Shown here: positions 10,856 through 22,790 of the stretch, in pieces
Layout: each line of letters starts with the position of its first letter
Numbering within the stretch: position 1 is the stretch's first letter
Source: Rozella allomycis CSF55
Lineage: Eukaryota > Rozellomycota
Assembly (NCBI GenBank): GCA_000442015.1
Contig: KE561209.1
Coordinates: 100,353-164,352, forward strand
Reading direction: 5' to 3'
Length of the DNA: 64,000 bases
Notes under the pieces: model-generated
Database searches by the model: none
What the model was told of the DNA's origin: nothing
The model's input: only the letters and a program-made list of their open reading frames with translations
Translations under genes and position numbers: made by a program

Positions 10856-12755
10856 TTAGTATCGGTATCCAATCTCGTCCCAAAATTCACATGATCTTCT
10901 CTTCCAATGGGACTCAGAATGAATGGGAAAAGATATGTCAATGTAATGCTCGTCATCTTCTGTGTATACTGGCCATGTTACATCCGCTTCATCATCGAAT
11001 TTTGTTATATTTCCATATGCAAAGGCCGCAAATTTATTGGCAAAAAACCTTGCGAAATATCCCCGATGTTGACTTGCTAATAATCTTGAAACCTTATTAA
11101 GGTAGTTTTTAAACTTTACCCACACTGGGACTCTGCTAGCTGCCGCTGAGACCAATCGAGTGAATGGACTTAAGAAAGAATGCATAGAATTGGCATCAAA
11201 GCTAGGAAAGGTATCAAAAACATATGGAAGTTCTACTGAATGACACACTCTGTTTTTGCTACACGGGCCTTGGAAAAATTCTATATTCTATTTTACCTAT
11301 GAATATATAACCAGGAACGTGATTGAAAACATATTGGTATACTGGTAAATTTTCTCGTGTAAACATTTTTGCAACATGCCGCGAAGAGCATGTTACTCCA
11401 TAAAGAGTGGTTATTGTCATTGCGGAGTGGAAATTGGTGTTGTGGTCATCTGTCGCGGGGTATCTTCTTAAAACCTTGTCTTGATTCAACATTGTATATT
11501 ACTTGTTCTGCCTTTTCTCTAAATATTCTAGAAAGGAGCGAGATATACATATCTTTCGAGAACTGCTTGGAAGGAACATGATATATGAATTGGAAAAGAG
11601 ATGTCACTATTTCGATTCCATGGGATTCGTCCCGCGTTGTACCAATTATCAACGGCACTTTTTCAAATTTCCCTTGTTCTATTAATTCCATCGCGGAACC
11701 GAATATGTTCTCATAATCAATAGTAGGTGTCCACTATTCAATGTTTAAAATCTATGGTACCAGAAGTATGTTATTTATGGAGTCTACCTGATCTGTCAAA
11801 AGTCCTTGCTTGGATAGCAAACCTAATGTTGACACTTTCTGTAAACAAGAAGTCCTCGTTTTAATGTCAGAACATCCTAATTCTATATTTTAAATGTAAT
11901 ATTCATTTACTCTCGGCAAATTTGACCCCATTTCTAATAGCCTCATCTTTTTCTTTAGATAGTGATGTAATTGGCGCGCTCATCAATATAGCTTTTGAGC
12001 AAAGACCGTGACTAGCTCGTGAGGTCAAATGTAACTATTCCATCAAGCAAAAAAATACATTACTGCTATTGACCATGCGCCAGCGGATTGACCGTAGCAC
12101 GTTATTTGATTAGGATCACCCCCAAAAAATTCGATATTTTCTTTCACCCACTGCATTGCCATTCTTTGATCTTGAATAGCGTAATTTCCTTTCAATTCTT
12201 CCGTAGTTAAAAAGCCAAAAACCCCAACCCTGTAATTAAATGTTACGACAATCACATTCTGTTTTGAAACAGTTGGTGTACCATCATATAGTCCATAGAT
12301 ATTCCCACCGCCCATAACAAAGGCGCCTATTCCCCGTAAATGAATATAATACCTCCGAAAAACCAAAGTAGCACAGGAAGACTTTGGTTTTGTCTTGGAT
12401 AGGCAGGCGCGTAAACATTCAAATATAAGCAGTTTTCAGAGTACAATGTGAACGACAATTGTGGACAAACATAGCTGTACTTTTGAGTGGGACGTATTCC
12501 TTCCCAGGGGGCTTTAGGAATGGGTGCCTGAAAACGCCTACTTTCAATTGGAGGCTCAGCAAATGGTACTCTTGATTACATAGAAAAAGAAAAGAGGTAC
12601 CCTAGAAATTGCCTAGTAAGACCATTTGGCGACAATTTCCCTTTCACCGCACCATATTTTGTGTTTACGACGAGGCCTTCAGTGTTATTAAAGCTACCCG
12701 TCGGTACACAACTAAAAAGCGGTAAGGTCAATTGTATCACCAATGAGATCTTCAT
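10856..12755 (-). CDS. Carboxylesterase/lipase, type B (alpha/beta hydrolase)
   Basis: Ester hydrolase of the carboxylesterase type B family, probably secreted or in the secretory pathway: the start at 12755 opens MKISLVIQLTLPLFSC, a signal peptide. Seen in order: LGVPFAEPPIESRRFQAP, YSENCLYLNVYAP, oxyanion-loop GGAFVMGGGNIYG, NYRVGVFGFL, GNYAIQDQRMAMQWVKENI, FGGDPNQITCYGQSAG (nucleophile Ser in GQSAG, where GESAG is usual), GTTRDES and ELPYVF near the end. About seven introns must be removed, among them 26-28 nt ones (for example inside the GG-GAF motif and before VLRRYPATDD); with them the frame is open throughout. The gene faces the YGR210C-type GTPase with only 27 bp between the two start codons. 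Confidence 0.85.
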
Positions 12756-12782
12756 TAAAACCAGTGGCTTGTACGTACGTGT

Positions 12783-14255
12783 ATGTCTTCTTCTTTTGTT
12801 GTCGCTTGTGTAAGATCATTTGTTTATTTTTTTAGATAGGTAGGCAAGCCTTCTGCAGGAAAATCATCATTTTTAAATGCTGTATCCGATGCCGTTGCAA
12901 AAGTGGGAAACTATCCTTTTACGACTATAGAACCAAATAAGGGAGTTGCATATTATAAAGTATTGTATAATTTTCGTGATCTTTAGACCGAATGCCCTTG
13001 CAGAAGGTTGGCACATTATCATTTTGATAAATAGGTTTCAAAAGGAACATCTTTGTAAGCCAAGGCACGGGAAATGTATAATGGGAAATAGATACATTCC
13101 AATACAAATGCTTGATGTAGCTGGTCTGGTTCCTGGCGCATCAGAGGGAAAGGTTAATATTGAATTATTACCAAAACTAGGGTCTTGGCAATCAATTTTT
13201 GGATGATTTGCGCCACGCTTCGGTATTAGTTCATGTTGTAGACGCAAGTGGCTCTACAAATGAAAAAGGAGAGGCTACGGTAGGATATGATCCTAGCAAT
13301 GATATCAAATGGTTGATTTCAGAAATTCATGCGTGGATTTTCAATAATCTGAAAAAGAACTGGCCCAATGTCGTACGTCGACATAATGCCAAGTCTTCTA
13401 CTTTGGAAGAAACATTACAAAATCAATGGAGTGGATATGGGGCGACACCATTGCACACAATTAAAGTGTTAGATTTGTTATCTGGGAAAATACCTGAAAA
13501 TATATCAATTTGGGATGATACCTCTTTAAATTGTTTGGTGGAGACATTTATTAAAGTTAGATTTCCGATGATTATTGCGCTTAACAAGGCGGATTTAACA
13601 GAATCCAATCACTATATTGAAAATCTATATAACTTGTATCCAGAATATACTATGATAGTTTGCAGTGCGCTTGCGGAGACATTTTTAAGGAAACTTGACA
13701 AACAGGGATTTTTGGCGTATGTAGATGGAACTGATACGTTCTACACTTTGGATAATGCTGAGTTAGTACCGAAGGTAAATAATAGACCCAAGCTTCAGAA
13801 AGGGTTACAATAAGCCAATGAAAGAACTAGACGAAAGAACTAAATCTAGACTTGAAAAGGTGCAAGGTACGTAGGTTCTTGATTATAAAATCCAGATCTT
13901 GTTTTGTATAGATTCGGTAATACTGGAGTGCAGGAAGTGATTCAAAGTGCTGTGGAGCTAGGAGATATGATTCCTGTCTATCCTGTGTCAAACATTAACA
14001 ACTTCACTTCCGGCGAGTAAGTTCATTTCCTTTCAACATACGCAGCCAGTATGTATTTAGAGATGTTATTTTAACACATTCAAGTACTAGAATAAAAGAT
14101 ATCTCTCGGAAAATTGGTGCGATAAACTTTACTTCGGTTGTTACCATAGGAAATGTTCAAGTAATGCGTAGTCAATCATGTGACAGATATCCGATGAAGA
14201 ATACGTAAGCCAAGAAAACAATATAATTTCATACGTAATACAAAATAAATCATAA
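12783..14255 (+). CDS. OBG-like GTPase of the YGR210C / archaeal MJ1332 family
   Basis: Conserved TRAFAC GTPase of the Ygr210 subfamily (OBG/YchF relatives), shared by archaea and fungi, of unknown exact role, possibly ribosome-linked. Seen: G1 [13 protein letters not shown], switch [17 protein letters not shown], Cys motif TECPCRRF, G3 [11 protein letters not shown], then [27 protein letters not shown]4 ALNKADL, and a C-terminal TGS-like part ([30 protein letters not shown]). Exon 1 is only MSSSFVVAC; introns at 12810-12839 and about five further ones of 26-30 nt give one open frame ending at 14255. It is the head-to-head partner of the esterase. Confidence 0.88.
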
Positions 14256-14362
14256 TCACTTTTTAAATAGATTTCAGATTTTTGTCTATTTTTAGATCGA
14301 ATGTCGCATGCCGGCAGTGGTCTATATATGAACTTCATCATATTAAGTGAACAGAATAATTA

Positions 14363-15313
14363 ATGGCTATTATATTTGTTTTATACTCACATAAATGGTT
14401 CGGACCACTAAAGCAGCAATCATCAATGAGATCATTAATTGAATCATTGCAGCTGGATGCAACGAAAGATTATAGTATTAAGTGTCTTAAAAACAACTTC
14501 GTTTTGAAGGATAAAAACTTGGTGCTTCCTTCAGGATCTTATGAGTTATTTGAAAGTAACATTGACTCATCTATGAAATTGGACTTGGTTTTTCCAAAGG
14601 AAATTACAAATTTTGAATCTAATACACAACTCTTAGTCGCAATACGTTTTGGACTTAGCTTGCTAGATAAATTATCCTTACAATTATCTGCTGCAAACAC
14701 AAAATTTGCCAAAAAGGTATTACATGGCAATTTTGAACCAAATCTTAGAGAAATCAGAGTTAGAAAAACGTTAATTACATTGCTGGAAGAAATAGTGATT
14801 TTGATTTCGAATTCCATCAATACAGAAGACCCAGAGTACTGCAAAATTATACATGTATTATTGTGTTATCAAAGCTATTTAGAGGGAACTATAACCATTA
14901 AGAATGCATTTTATCATGTGACAAGAGGTAATATGGTAATTCCACAAAAAACATTTAATGATCATCAAAATACCATTAACAAGCTGTCGCAGAAAATTGA
15001 AAGTATGAACTTGACCCATGCATTACAGAAGAATCCGAAAACATATATGAAATCGAGAGTCGTTAAATTTGACTATGAATATGTAGCATGTTCACCATAT
15101 CGACCTGTTGATCCAAGGGTCGCTGTTGGTTCGATGAAGAATAGATTGCTTGATGCAATGATTGATTCTAAATTAACTACAGATAGTGATATTTTGATAT
15201 TAATTGAGTCTTGCATAAAAATGGAAGAAGCTATGTATTCGCCATACGGAATATATCCAACAACGTTTGTAAGGGAATCTATGATTAAAGATTTTGCGAT
15301 ACGAACCTACTAA
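14363..15313 (+). CDS. Hypothetical protein, 316 residues, single exon
   Basis: Uninterrupted ORF downstream of the YGR210C-type GTPase on the same strand. Not recognised. The protein is helical and has no signal peptide or membrane segment. The C-terminal part (MKNRLLDAMIDSKLTT, then SCIKMEEAMYSPYGIYPTTFVRES) is faintly like the TFIIS/PHF3-type central domain, in which a paired-helix pattern ends in IE-x2-IY and a basic helix, but the zinc finger and key arginines are absent, so this is no more than a hint. The middle carries a PYRPVDPRVAVGS segment. Confidence 0.6.
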   Translation: MAIIFVLYSHKWFGPLKQQSSMRSLIESLQLDATKDYSIKCLKNNFVLKDKNLVLPSGSYELFESNIDSSMKLDLVFPKEITNFESNTQLLVAIRFGLSLLDKLSLQLSAANTKFAKKVLHGNFEPNLREIRVRKTLITLLEEIVILISNSINTEDPEYCKIIHVLLCYQSYLEGTITIKNAFYHVTRGNMVIPQKTFNDHQNTINKLSQKIESMNLTHALQKNPKTYMKSRVVKFDYEYVACSPYRPVDPRVAVGSMKNRLLDAMIDSKLTTDSDILILIESCIKMEEAMYSPYGIYPTTFVRESMIKDFAIRTY

Positions 15314-15374
15314 ATGTGATTTCACTAATAAATTATAAAAATAAATGCCTTCATTTCCTCATTTCCTCAATCAT

Positions 15375-15694
15375 TATGACTTTCGCAAATGTTATTTCTA
15401 ATTTTCATCCTCAATACGGGATTCTCTTTTTGAACTACTAAAACAGAAGATTTTTGCGAGTCCAAATGCTTAAAGTCGGCTTCTAAACTACGCGAATTTT
15501 TCACATGAAGTCGATATGCCTGAAAGCTTCACATTCTATGAAGTTAGTTTCATTTCTTTTTATGTGTATGTCTATAAAGCCCACTTTTCAGAATAAGAAT
15601 ATGGTCTTCCCACATCTGAAGTTCCTCATCAGAAAACAGGCGTCTTCGAGGACTTAATTTCATTGATGTGGCTCAACGAAACATAATTCGGGCA
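15375..15694 (-). CDS. Possible small two-exon gene, unidentified
   Basis: Two coding-like stretches on the minus strand: MKLSPRRRLFSDEELQMWED and a later YRLHVKNSRSLEADFKHLDS followed by KIRNNICESHND and a stop. They need an intron of about 30-65 nt whose ends I could not fix. Not recognised; could be a small mitochondrial or cytoskeletal protein. The rest of 15314-15816 shows nothing. Confidence 0.3.
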
Positions 15695-15816
15695 AATCTT
15701 CACAGGATGCGAATAATCAGTGCTCAAAATAATTACTAAAAGCCAAAAAGTTGCACTAACAAACGACAATCGATTGAACATGTTTTTATTAATAAATTAT
15801 CTAAAGAACCAAAAAA

Positions 15817-17022
15817 TCAATACTTTCGTTTCTTCAAAGGCACCATAACTTTTTCTTGTACTTCTGAATTGTTATCATCTTCTTCAATCTCCGCTGTATC
15901 GGTTTCCTCTTCTTCCTGCTTGAAAAATGACACCAACTGATCTATTTGCTCTCCTGCCAACATTTGATCTTGAGGAATCGAAATGAGCATTTCAGTTATA
16001 GGCGATGGCGTAACGCGCCTTGAAATTGATCGACGACTTCTTCCTTCGCGCTTTGGCGTGTCAGACGATTCAAAGTTGTCTTGCAAAATTTTTCCACTTT
16101 TCCATTTCATGCCACAAGAATTGCAGAGTGTAGATTTGCCTGGTTGAAGAACAAGAGAATAGTTACCGTTGGGCCCTTTTCTCCATAGCGGGGTAGATCT
16201 GCAACCACAATAATTGCATTGTCTTTGGCCTCTATAAGAATTTATCGCATCACTGCCATTAATTTCTTTGCTTGGAGTTTCAATGGTTTCTTTTGTTTCT
16301 ACGTTTGCAGTATCAACCTCCAGTTTCTGCTTTGGCTAATTGAAGGTAGGCTGAAAATTTACCTTTTTACCGCTGCTGACCTTTTTATAAGAAGTTTTTT
16401 GACCAAACAATAAAAATTGCATCAACAATATTCACAACAATTGAATAACTTACTTCTTTAATTGATGGTGGAAATTCACATTGTATTGAGAGATCATCTT
16501 GATTGCGAGGCGTGACATTTGTCAGTAGACCCAGAAAGCTGTTAGCAGGGACTAATTGCTCCAGATTAGTAAACAGAGCCTATTTCATGAGTAAATTTGA
16601 AGAGTTACTTGGTCGATATTTTTCATGCAGACTGTCAATTTTTCGTTTCTATGTTTGATGGTCAATTGCGCTTGGAATGGAGCCTAATATGATGCAAAGT
16701 CGAATATTACATTAAAGTTTGTTTTCTGTATAGCTATTAAATCTGGAATTTTAAACAAGGTAGGGTTTGATGGGTATTGAAAAGCGATAATTTTATCGAT
16801 GATGTAAACTTGTATATTGTTGAAGATATGAGGGCCAATAATTATAGTGATTGTAGAGTGTGATTTTTCTGGAACAGAAATGTTCAGAATATCAAAATAG
16901 TCTGTCAGTAGGGACTGTCGAGATTGAGCCAGTTTTAAAAAGAAAAAACCACTAGAACTAATAATCACTAAAATTTTAAGATACTTGTTATATGAAGAAT
17001 TCAAGTAATTAGAGTTTGTCAT
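15817..17022 (-). CDS. GATA-type zinc-finger transcription factor
   Basis: DNA-binding regulator with one GATA finger: CNYCGCRSTPLWRKGPNG then KSTLCNSCGMKWKSGK. In the unspliced sequence the loop between the Cys pairs has 27 residues. A 27-nt GT-AG segment without stop codons (gtaact...caaccag, about 16144-16170) lies inside it, and removing it gives the normal C-x2-C-x18-C-x2-C. N-terminal part from MTNSNYLNSSYN at 17022 has no known domain; it contains NNIQVYIIDKIIAFQYPSNP and several short introns. The C-terminus is acidic and serine-rich and ends PLKKRKY, a likely nuclear localisation signal. The gene is tail-on to EPL1, which ends 107 bp upstream on the same strand. Confidence 0.78.
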
Positions 17023-17129
17023 AGAAAAGAAGAAAATGAAAGACAAGAAATTTCAGAAAACAAGAACATTCATTTATTGTGTAATGAAGAACAAAAACTG
17101 GTATGAGATAAATAAAATGCATTTGAATT

Positions 17130-18937
17130 TTAAGAGAAGGAATCTGAATCGATTGAAAGAGACGAAGGAAATTTCCTTTTTAGAGGTTGTTGATTTAAGG
17201 GTCTTGGAGCATGACTGGGACGGGACATGGAAGAAACTGTGGGTCTACCAACAGAATTCTTTTGATTTGAAGAAAGATTAGAGAAAAAGGAAGAATAATC
17301 GATTGGCGGTTTTTTTAAATTCTTTGTTACATGCAGGTAATGATGATTATAATTTGAAATGTTTGAATTATTTAGTTTTGAAAGATCATCGCCTGTTAAG
17401 AAGAACAAGGCTCGTTTTTCATAGCTAGGAAAAATAATAAAGAAAGAAAATTACAAAGAAGGAATCTGATAAGGAATTTTCTGATTTGAATTGAAGCCCA
17501 AAATTTCTTCATTTTCATTATCAGGTTCATCAATCCAAACTCTACCATTCCTTCCTAATCTGTATCTAGCGTTTGGTAAAATAGTTTCTGAAATTTTAAC
17601 ATCTTTTGAATAAAACAAAGAAGAAAGTTTTGGTTTGAAATTGATGAAAGGAAGCTATTATTAGCAGGGGTTATTGTTACTTCAGAAGTGTCATTGAAAT
17701 CTTCATCTAATCTTCGTTTCTTCATTAATTCTTTATCAATGACAGACATTAAATTCTGAGTCATTGCGATTGAATTTGAATCAATTCCTTTGACTGTTGA
17801 AGGTGCTGTATTTGTTTTTGGTGTTTGAAGTGCCTTTTCTTTCCTTGTAGAAATTCTCATTCCTCTATTTGACTCATCTGCGTATCTCAATCTTTTTATC
17901 GTCTTTTAAGTTCTATTGAATTTATTTACTTTTGGTTTCTTTTCAAATATTGGTCTTAAATGAGCAATCGCTTCTAACTCTTGCGGAGAAACTTTCTTTT
18001 TTAAATTGTCAACTAGAAGACTTTGTTCAAAAATTAATGATTCCAGCATCAATGATTCTTTCTTAAATTTGTCTCTCTTGCAAACCATTTCCAAAAGAGT
18101 CTTTGCTGTTTCTAAATCTGTTCGAAGTTTCTTCAATTTCTCCAAAGATTGTGAATCGCTTCTTCTTGTTTTCCTTTGAATTTTAATTTCTCTTCTTCTA
18201 AAACAAACATAAGGATCAGCGTAAGACTTTTGACCTTCATCAAGCTAATCTAAACACTTAAATCTCTTCATACTTTTGTTGAATAAATTAATCCTTTTCC
18301 AACTCTATTTCTTTTTTCTTTCCAATATTCAAAAACTTTATCGCCAAAATTCTTTATTCCTTCCTCCATCATTGGAATTTCCATTAGCATCTCCAAATCT
18401 TTCATATTGACACCTTCAACACTCTATTTCAATCATCATTTCAATTTACTCTCTCATTTGATGCCTTTTCAAACTGGTTCATCATCATCTCAAACGCATC
18501 TTCAGATAACACAATCTTTCCATCTTTATTAATTTTATTCAACCAGTTTTCATCATCATCATCCATATCATACGGAATACTCACACAGTCCTCTATAAGC
18601 GTATTAAACCGCACAAGGGTCTTTGGCTGCTTATACACACCCCTGTACAAGATATCATAATTCGCAATCTTTGTTGGCTTAGATGGCGTTGGAATATACA
18701 CTGGCCCCGAATTAATCTGCGCCGACGCTAATGCTTGTTGCAAATGATGCTCCTATCATCCCAAAATTCCAATATTTCTACCTCCTCCTCATCCTTATCA
18801 ACTCCTGTCGGAATCAACGGCAACGCCCTGCTTATACTGGCGGATTCATCAAGGTCAGGCACATCATAATAGCAAAATGCAGGTAGCGCTTTGTAAATAT
18901 CGATTTTTCGCGAACGGAATTTTGGTTTGCGTTCCAT
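17130..18937 (-). CDS. EPL1: Enhancer of polycomb-like protein, NuA4 subunit
   Basis: Scaffold of the NuA4 (piccolo) histone acetyltransferase complex in the nucleus. Seen: N-terminal EPcA motif FRSRKIDIYKALPAFCYYDV, PDLDESASISRALPLIPTGV, EEEEHHLQQAL (formed by splicing a 29-nt intron), YDILYRGVYKQPKTLVRFN, EDCVSIPYDMDDDDENWL, then PYVCFRRREIKIQRKTRRSD, ETAKTLLEMVCKRDKFKKES, and the EPcC-type RYRLGRNGRVWIDEP. The C-terminus is Ser/Pro-rich (SSMSRPSHAPRP). At least six introns of 22-30 nt are needed. Start at 18937 gives MERKPKFRSRKID, matching family N-termini. Very secure call; EPC1/EPC2 are the animal orthologues. Confidence 0.92.
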
Positions 18938-18962
18938 ACTGTGTTAAACTCTAAAATATCGC

Positions 18963-19150
18963 TCAAAACTCATTTTTATACTTTTTTGCTTGAATTTGAC
19001 TAGTCGTGTATACAACGACCCTATTTACAAGGGTTTTCGGACTTACGAAATTTCGTAATTGGCATATTGTCGCTCGGCTCGTGATTTGTGTTGATACAGC
19101 GATAGATTTTTGAAATCTTTAGCATTATAAGAAAAGAAATTTTGAATCAT
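18963..19150 (-). CDS. Small unidentified protein, two exons
   Basis: MIQNFFSYNAKDFKNLSLYQ then HKSRAERQYANYEIS joins in frame across a 26-nt intron (19021-19046) to VVVYTTSQIQAKKYKNEF, about 55 residues. The intron has the length and ends usual in this genome, which is the main support. No domain recognised; size and basic character would fit a small mitochondrial or ribosome-associated protein. It lies immediately upstream of EPL1 on the same strand, and its last codons may overlap the EPL1 promoter. Confidence 0.4.
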
Positions 19151-19357
19151 TTTACTCGAGACATTCGTAAGTCCTATGGAGACCCGTGATTGTTGTAATA
19201 GCAAATGATATATATCAAAAATGCGATAGAAAATATTAAAAATGTTTATTATTGTGAATTTCACAACACTTCATATTCTTCATCTGATTGTGTAATATTC
19301 GCAGGTTTTATTACACTGGCATCAACGATTGGTCTGATTGCAAACAAGTTTAATTCC

Positions 19358-21780
19358 TTAATTTTCGCCCACTAATATTATTACTCTAGACATTTCTATG
19401 AAACCAAGTAGATCACTTGAATAAATGAGAAAGCCTAATAACATTGATGGATCAAGCTCACTAACATGAATAGACTTTATTGACTGGCAGTGATAGGAAG
19501 GGCATGGGTAGGTTAATATCTCTTCAAAATTCTGTGAAATATGAGGATCCAAGTACAAAACGTTTTGTCCTTTTGCTGCTGGAAAGTAAAAGGATCTCAT
19601 CGGTTTTCCACCAACTATTCCCAAAAAGCACTTGTAATGAAACAGTGTCTTATTTCAAATATGGAGACATTTGTACTAACAATTTATCAAAGTACGACTC
19701 GTCCAATTTCTCTAGTCCAAGGCGAAGGGGTACCAACACAAATGCACAATGGTCGCCTGCCAAACTATTTTTGATTTGTTCCACGTCTATCGCACAATCC
19801 ACAGCGACATGCACCTTTACGGGATTGTTGCTCCATCTGTCAGACAAGTTTCACTTTAAGAATAAAATAATTGTTACCTAATTGAATGAGCGAGAACTGA
19901 TGGGCTAAACCACTGACCAGGTCTTGTATTAAGCTTAGCGCCTTCTTTAACAATGTTATGAATTGAAAACAGAGATGTTGCTTCATCGTGAATCAATTTC
20001 AAGATGAATAAGTATTGCTTTGCAATATGCATATCGAATGATTTAATAAAGTTATCTGGATAATGAAGCTAATGTAAAGTACTGGATAGCATTATGCGTT
20101 TGTAGCACTCTGCGATCATTGATTGTCCTGATCGAATCATGCAGCCCCAACCGACATCTGATGTAAAAAAGTGGTGAATCAAGGGCATATTTGTTCGATA
20201 AGTTGCGTAAAACAATGAACTCCAAGCAATTTGAAAGTTTTCAGCTGCGTTGTTTATCACAGTCATACTTTCTTTAGGTTTGGTTTCGAAACAATTATTA
20301 ATCAACCTTGGTAAAGATGGTAAGGATTTGTCGCTATTATAAATATGCAGCTGAGTTTTGATAAGATCAAAGTTTCTCTTCGACGATGCATGGAAAATTA
20401 TGCAATCGCTCAAAGTACTTATAGCTATCTTGAAGCATTCTCGCAAATTGAACGATATTTCTTTTATATTTTGAAACTCGACAACTTGATGGCCAATTTT
20501 TATGCTACGCTTGTCAATCACCAAATAGCATTTATGCCAACACAATTGATTATAGTTCCATACATATATTTCAAAATCTTCGTGTTCTCTTTTATTTACA
20601 ATGTACATTTTTGTGAAATTGAAATCTTCTGCGTGCATAAACCTACAATTGAATTCGGTTTCCAACAAGTGAATCAGTCTGTCAATTAATTCTTCAGTAA
20701 TTGCAATGCAGTGTTGATGTTTTAAGCAATAATACAGTGGATCATCGTATCCATTCTTGATAATTTGTACTTTTATAGTGAGATGTTCTTCAGTGTAAGA
20801 GATTGATATAATCCGATGTACGGCTTCATCAAAAGACTCGGCAAATATTGAAAATGGCTTTATAAAATTTAGCTTAAAATTTCTAATTCTTAGATATCTG
20901 CTAATATTATTGAATAAAGATTTCAATGAACTATTCCTACATTGCAGTACACAAATCTTGCCCGCTATACAATTCTGACTAAACGCTGATCCAAAACGTT
21001 CATAATTCATGTTTAAGCATACTCCTTCAACATTTAAATCAAAAGAATCAGAATAATTGCGGCCAAACATAAAAATGTTATTCATAGAGTCTTTGGCTAC
21101 TTCATGGCCTTGATAAGATGGTTTGAGGGCCTGAACAAAAGTACCAATTCCAGAGTTGAATATCCAGTGTCTAATAAAATTTTTGATATTGGTTACCCTA
21201 ATTTTATATAGATTGGAAGCTCTTCAGATAAATCTTGATCAACCATACTTGTCAAATCAACATTACTGGTCTTTGAATCCAATTTGTCAATATTCCTTGA
21301 GGTTAGTGATTGGGCAGACATTGTTCGTCTGAGTTTTGAATCCTTTGGTGGTCTATTTTCCAATAAAAACTCCAATTGAAGAACTATTTGCCCACATTCC
21401 TTTATTATTTTTAAACACGAGTTTAAACAATTGGATGAAACTGGAATCATATTTCTGTGTATCTGGCTGGATTCAATGAAACAATTGTGATGAGTTTTAT
21501 CAATGGAAATGAAATCAGTTGAAGAGTATGATGTAATATTGTATTTGGATGTTGTAAATTCAAAGTATAAAGAGTCCATTTGGTGCTGTGTGTGAAACAT
21601 GAAGCAAAATGAGGTTGCTTTAATTGGTAACTGGATAGTGTAACCTGGTTTGATAGGAACGATATATGCGGTTGAATCAAGAGAATATTTCAAAAACACA
21701 TGGTCTGCCATCAAATAAGCTTTGAGGCGATTCGAGTTGAAATATATATCAGGAAGTTTCACGTACAAAACATATAACAT
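19358..21780 (-). CDS. ATG4: ATG4-type cysteine protease with a long N-terminal extension
   Basis: Autophagy protease that cleaves and delipidates ATG8. Seen in the C-terminal half: catalytic-Cys block TSDVGWGCMIRSGQSM, SLFSIHNIVKEGAKL, GQWFSPSVLAHSIRQLV, LVPLRLGLEKLDESYF, GIVGGKPMRSFYFPA, and the Asp/His motif YLDPH followed by YHCQSIKSIHVSELDPSMLLGF. Before it lie roughly 500 residues not found in ordinary ATG4 (about 400-500 residues in total): a first exon of 195 residues, a 26-nt intron, then a stretch with CWHKCYLVIDKRSIKIG and CIIFHASSKRNFDLI, which I read as a PH/GRAM-like fold by pattern only. The frame stays open across the exon junction, so this is one gene. It starts 74 bp after the end of ORC3. 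Confidence 0.85.
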
Positions 21781-21853
21781 ATACTCTACTAGAAATAATA
21801 TATAAATATATTTTATTCTTTAACTTTTTTATTCTTTATTTTTATTTTGTTGA

Positions 21854-22785
21854 TTAAAAGGCAAGTCTAATTACATGATCAGCTTTTCTTGCAGTGGGTT
21901 TAATGAAGCCCATAAATTGCAGTTCTGAAATAGATCTCATGAAACGAGCTAGAACGATGGATTGATCTAATTCTTCTTTGGAGCCGCTTTCGAGGATGAG
22001 GCCAAATGAAACAAACCAATCGTATAAATTGATCATTTTACCGCATTCAAGGTAGAGTTGGTAGATTATGGAAGTGTCTGGTAGAGAAGGATCTATGGTA
22101 TCTTTAGAGATGGAAGGTTTGTTTAGGTAATGATTGCTATCTTTTAAAGAATTTTGAATAACAGATCTTGGCTGAGCATGAAACGCTTTACGAAGAGACT
22201 TTGCATTATCAAACAAGAATATTTCATGCAAGGGGAGAGAAGAATAATCTTGTAGACCAAATTGGAAGATTTCTTTTAATAAATTGACGCAATTTGATTT
22301 GTTTGTTGAAGATGAATTTGATTTGAATGTTTGAAGAGAGTTTGATAATTTTGTTGTTTCATTTTGTAATAAATCGCATTGATTGAAAATTTGAATTATT
22401 TTAGAGAAATATTCTTGAAATGAATTTTCATCTAAAAATCTTTAATGAGTACGAAGAAAATAGAATTTACTTTATGATTCTCAAGATTGAATGAAGATTT
22501 TCAATTTTATTTTCTAAACAATTTAGGAATAAAATGGATGGAGATTTTTTTAAAGATTTTGATTGAATGAAGGGATTTATTTCAATTAAAGCTAAAAAAC
22601 AAAATTTGAAAATTTCCAAAAAAGAANTTTCAGTTAAAGCTAAAAAACAAAATTTGAAAATTTCCAAAAAAGAAAATAAATTTCTGATTTGAATTTTAGC
22701 CCATTTTTTGAATTCTTGATTGTTTTGTAAAAGAATTTTCATTTGATTCAAATTTTGATCTAATTTTGAATCTACAAATCTTTTA
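21854..22785 (-). CDS. ORC3: ORC3, C-terminal half (cut at an assembly N)
   Basis: Origin recognition complex subunit 3, needed to load MCM helicase at replication origins. Seen: LPLHEIFLFDNAKSLRKAFH, PRSVIQNSLKDSNHYL, YQLYLECGKMINLYDWF, and the winged-helix end ARFMRSISELQFMGFIKPT then RKADHVIRLAF, all close to animal ORC3 (for example [28 protein letters not shown]). The reading begins at the N at 22786 with KRFVDSKLDQNLNQMK, that is, in the middle of the protein. A second N at 22627 is flanked by a repeated stretch of about 47 bp, another contig overlap. The missing N-terminal half is at 55113-56163 on the same strand. Confidence 0.9.
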
Positions 22786-22790
22786 NATAT

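Noticed and set aside
13423-13608. Minus-strand ORF in the GTPase gene
   Set aside because: Antisense to conserved G4 region; no own evidence.
16125-16235. GATA finger with a 27-residue loop as a new finger type
   Set aside because: A 27-nt GT-AG intron inside the loop explains the extra nine residues.
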